Shown here in pieces: positions 4,832-5,388 of a DNA stretch of 5,388 nt (positions within the stretch are counted from its first letter, which is position 1; each line of letters opens with the position of its first letter). The DNA is from an uncultured Collinsella sp. GTDB lineage: Bacteria; Actinomycetota; Coriobacteriia; Coriobacteriales; Coriobacteriaceae. The stretch covers positions 1 to 5,388 of the forward strand of contig UQVT01000127.1 in the NCBI GenBank assembly GCA_900544465.1. The letters run 5' to 3'. Below the pieces are notes generated by a model. The model had not been told where the DNA came from. It worked only from the letters and a program-made list of their open reading frames with translations, and did no database searches. The position numbers and the translations under genes were made by a program.

Positions 4832-5388
4832 CTACAGGGTTTCGATGAAGGCGGCGATGCGCGTCTCGATCTGGCCCATGTCACCGTTGCTGTAGTCGGT
4901 CTCGATCTTCATATACGGAATACCCGCACCCTCGACGGCCTCCTGCATGCGCGCGCTCTCAACGTTGAAGGTGTGGCAGGCCTGTAGCACGCTCTCTACC
5001 ACGCCATCGACATGGTACTTCTCGCACATGGCCAGCGTATTTTCCATACGGCCGTCGTTGGGCGTCATGACCGAGCAGCTGATGTCCAGGTAGCGGTCGG
5101 CGATGGCGCGCAGGATGTCGGGAGCCTCCGGATCGATCATCATGGCCGCCGTGCGCTCTCCCGAGCAATCGTCCATGCACACGACCACGCCGCCGTTGGA
5201 CTCGATGGTGCGACCGATCTTGTTAATCACGCCGCCCACGGGGCAGCCGGTGATCAGAATGCGCTTGGCATCCGCCGCAACCGGGCGCTCGCCCGCGTCG
5301 TAAGCCTCACGCAGCTTGGCAACCTTTTGCTCAAGCTGCTGCGTATAGGCCTCGATATCAAAGCTAAACGTACCGGCAAACATGGTGC
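4832..5388 (-). CDS. 2-hydroxyacyl-CoA dehydratase D / double-cubane cluster family protein (HgdB/YjiM-like), C-terminal part
   Basis: The reading frame enters from the right edge and ends at TAG, leaving about 185 residues; family members are about 380-430, so roughly the N-terminal half is missing. The Met at 5383 is probably internal because the frame stays open to the edge. Counting from it, cysteine motifs typical of the family are LITGCPVGG (43-51, Cys47), VVVCMDDCSGERT (66-78, Cys69 and Cys73), ISCSVMTPN (101-109) and LQACHTFNVE (133-142, Cys136). It ends with the usual IPYMKIETDYSNGDMGQIETRIAAFIE (155-181). These cysteines would ligate Fe-S clusters reduced by the adjacent activase. 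Only one subunit is visible before the activase, which favours a YjiM/double-cubane reductase over a two-subunit dehydratase, but a second subunit could lie outside. The substrate is unknown. Confidence 0.88.
   Translation of the reverse strand, partial: TMFAGTFSFDIEAYTQQLEQKVAKLREAYDAGERPVAADAKRILITGCPVGGVINKIGRTIESNGGVVVCMDDCSGERTAAMMIDPEAPDILRAIADRYLDISCSVMTPNDGRMENTLAMCEKYHVDGVVESVLQACHTFNVESARMQEAVEGAGIPYMKIETDYSNGDMGQIETRIAAFIETL

Noticed and set aside
4817..5388. Two-subunit 2-hydroxyisocaproyl-CoA dehydratase linked to leucine uptake by brnQ
   Set aside because: Only one dehydratase-like subunit is visible, it precedes rather than follows the activase, and brnQ is separated by the selenium operon and a terminator. 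It is not excluded because the upstream sequence is missing.
1..5388. CRISPR array, tRNA/rRNA, insertion sequence or phage genes
   Set aside because: No regularly spaced repeats, tRNA-like cloverleaf, transposase motifs or terminal repeats were seen; the genes are ordinary metabolic and transport families packed on one strand.

Overview
The window is a compact, GC-rich stretch in which every gene reads on the minus strand. Transcription therefore runs from the right edge (5388) to the left edge (1). The high GC, strong AGGAGG-type ribosome binding sites, oxygen-sensitive radical-type Fe-S proteins and selenium genes suggest a strict anaerobe. A gut actinobacterium of the Coriobacteriia (for example a Collinsella relative) is my best guess, but this is inference from style and content; no taxonomic marker is present.

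In transcription order the layout is as follows. (1) The C-terminal part of a 2-hydroxyacyl-CoA dehydratase D / double-cubane cluster family protein (4832-5388, cut by the edge). (2) Its ATP-dependent [4Fe-4S] activase (4017-4781), after a 50-nt gap that holds an 11-bp hairpin. (3) A 70-nt gap with a possible promoter. (4) selD, selenophosphate synthetase (2897-3946), with an in-frame TGA at codon 17 that is almost certainly selenocysteine. (5) yedF (2211-2837), a TusA-like plus DsrE-like selenium-metabolism protein. (6) A small DUF3343 / putative Se-S carrier protein (1940-2191). (7) A PLP-dependent cysteine desulfurase/selenocysteine lyase-like enzyme (804-1943), whose start overlaps the previous stop by ATGA. 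(8) A strong intrinsic terminator (756-789). (9) The N-terminal 245 residues of a BrnQ branched-chain amino acid transporter (1-736, cut by the edge). No stretch over 300 bases lacks a gene.

Genes 4 to 7 look like one operon for mobilising and activating selenium. The desulfurase-like enzyme could release Se (or S) from selenocysteine (or cysteine), YedF and the DUF3343 protein could carry it as a persulfide/perselenide, and SelD would make selenophosphate with ATP. Because SelD itself appears to contain Sec, making it depends on its own product. The dehydratase-like/activase pair just upstream resembles E. coli YjiM/YjiL. It may be a low-potential reductase module that serves the same selenium/sulfur chemistry, or it may be an unrelated neighbour.

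The most unusual feature is the start of selD. The Sec TGA is followed by closely spaced perfect inverted repeats that are candidates for a bacterial SECIS element, and a standard gene call would drop the catalytic N-terminus.
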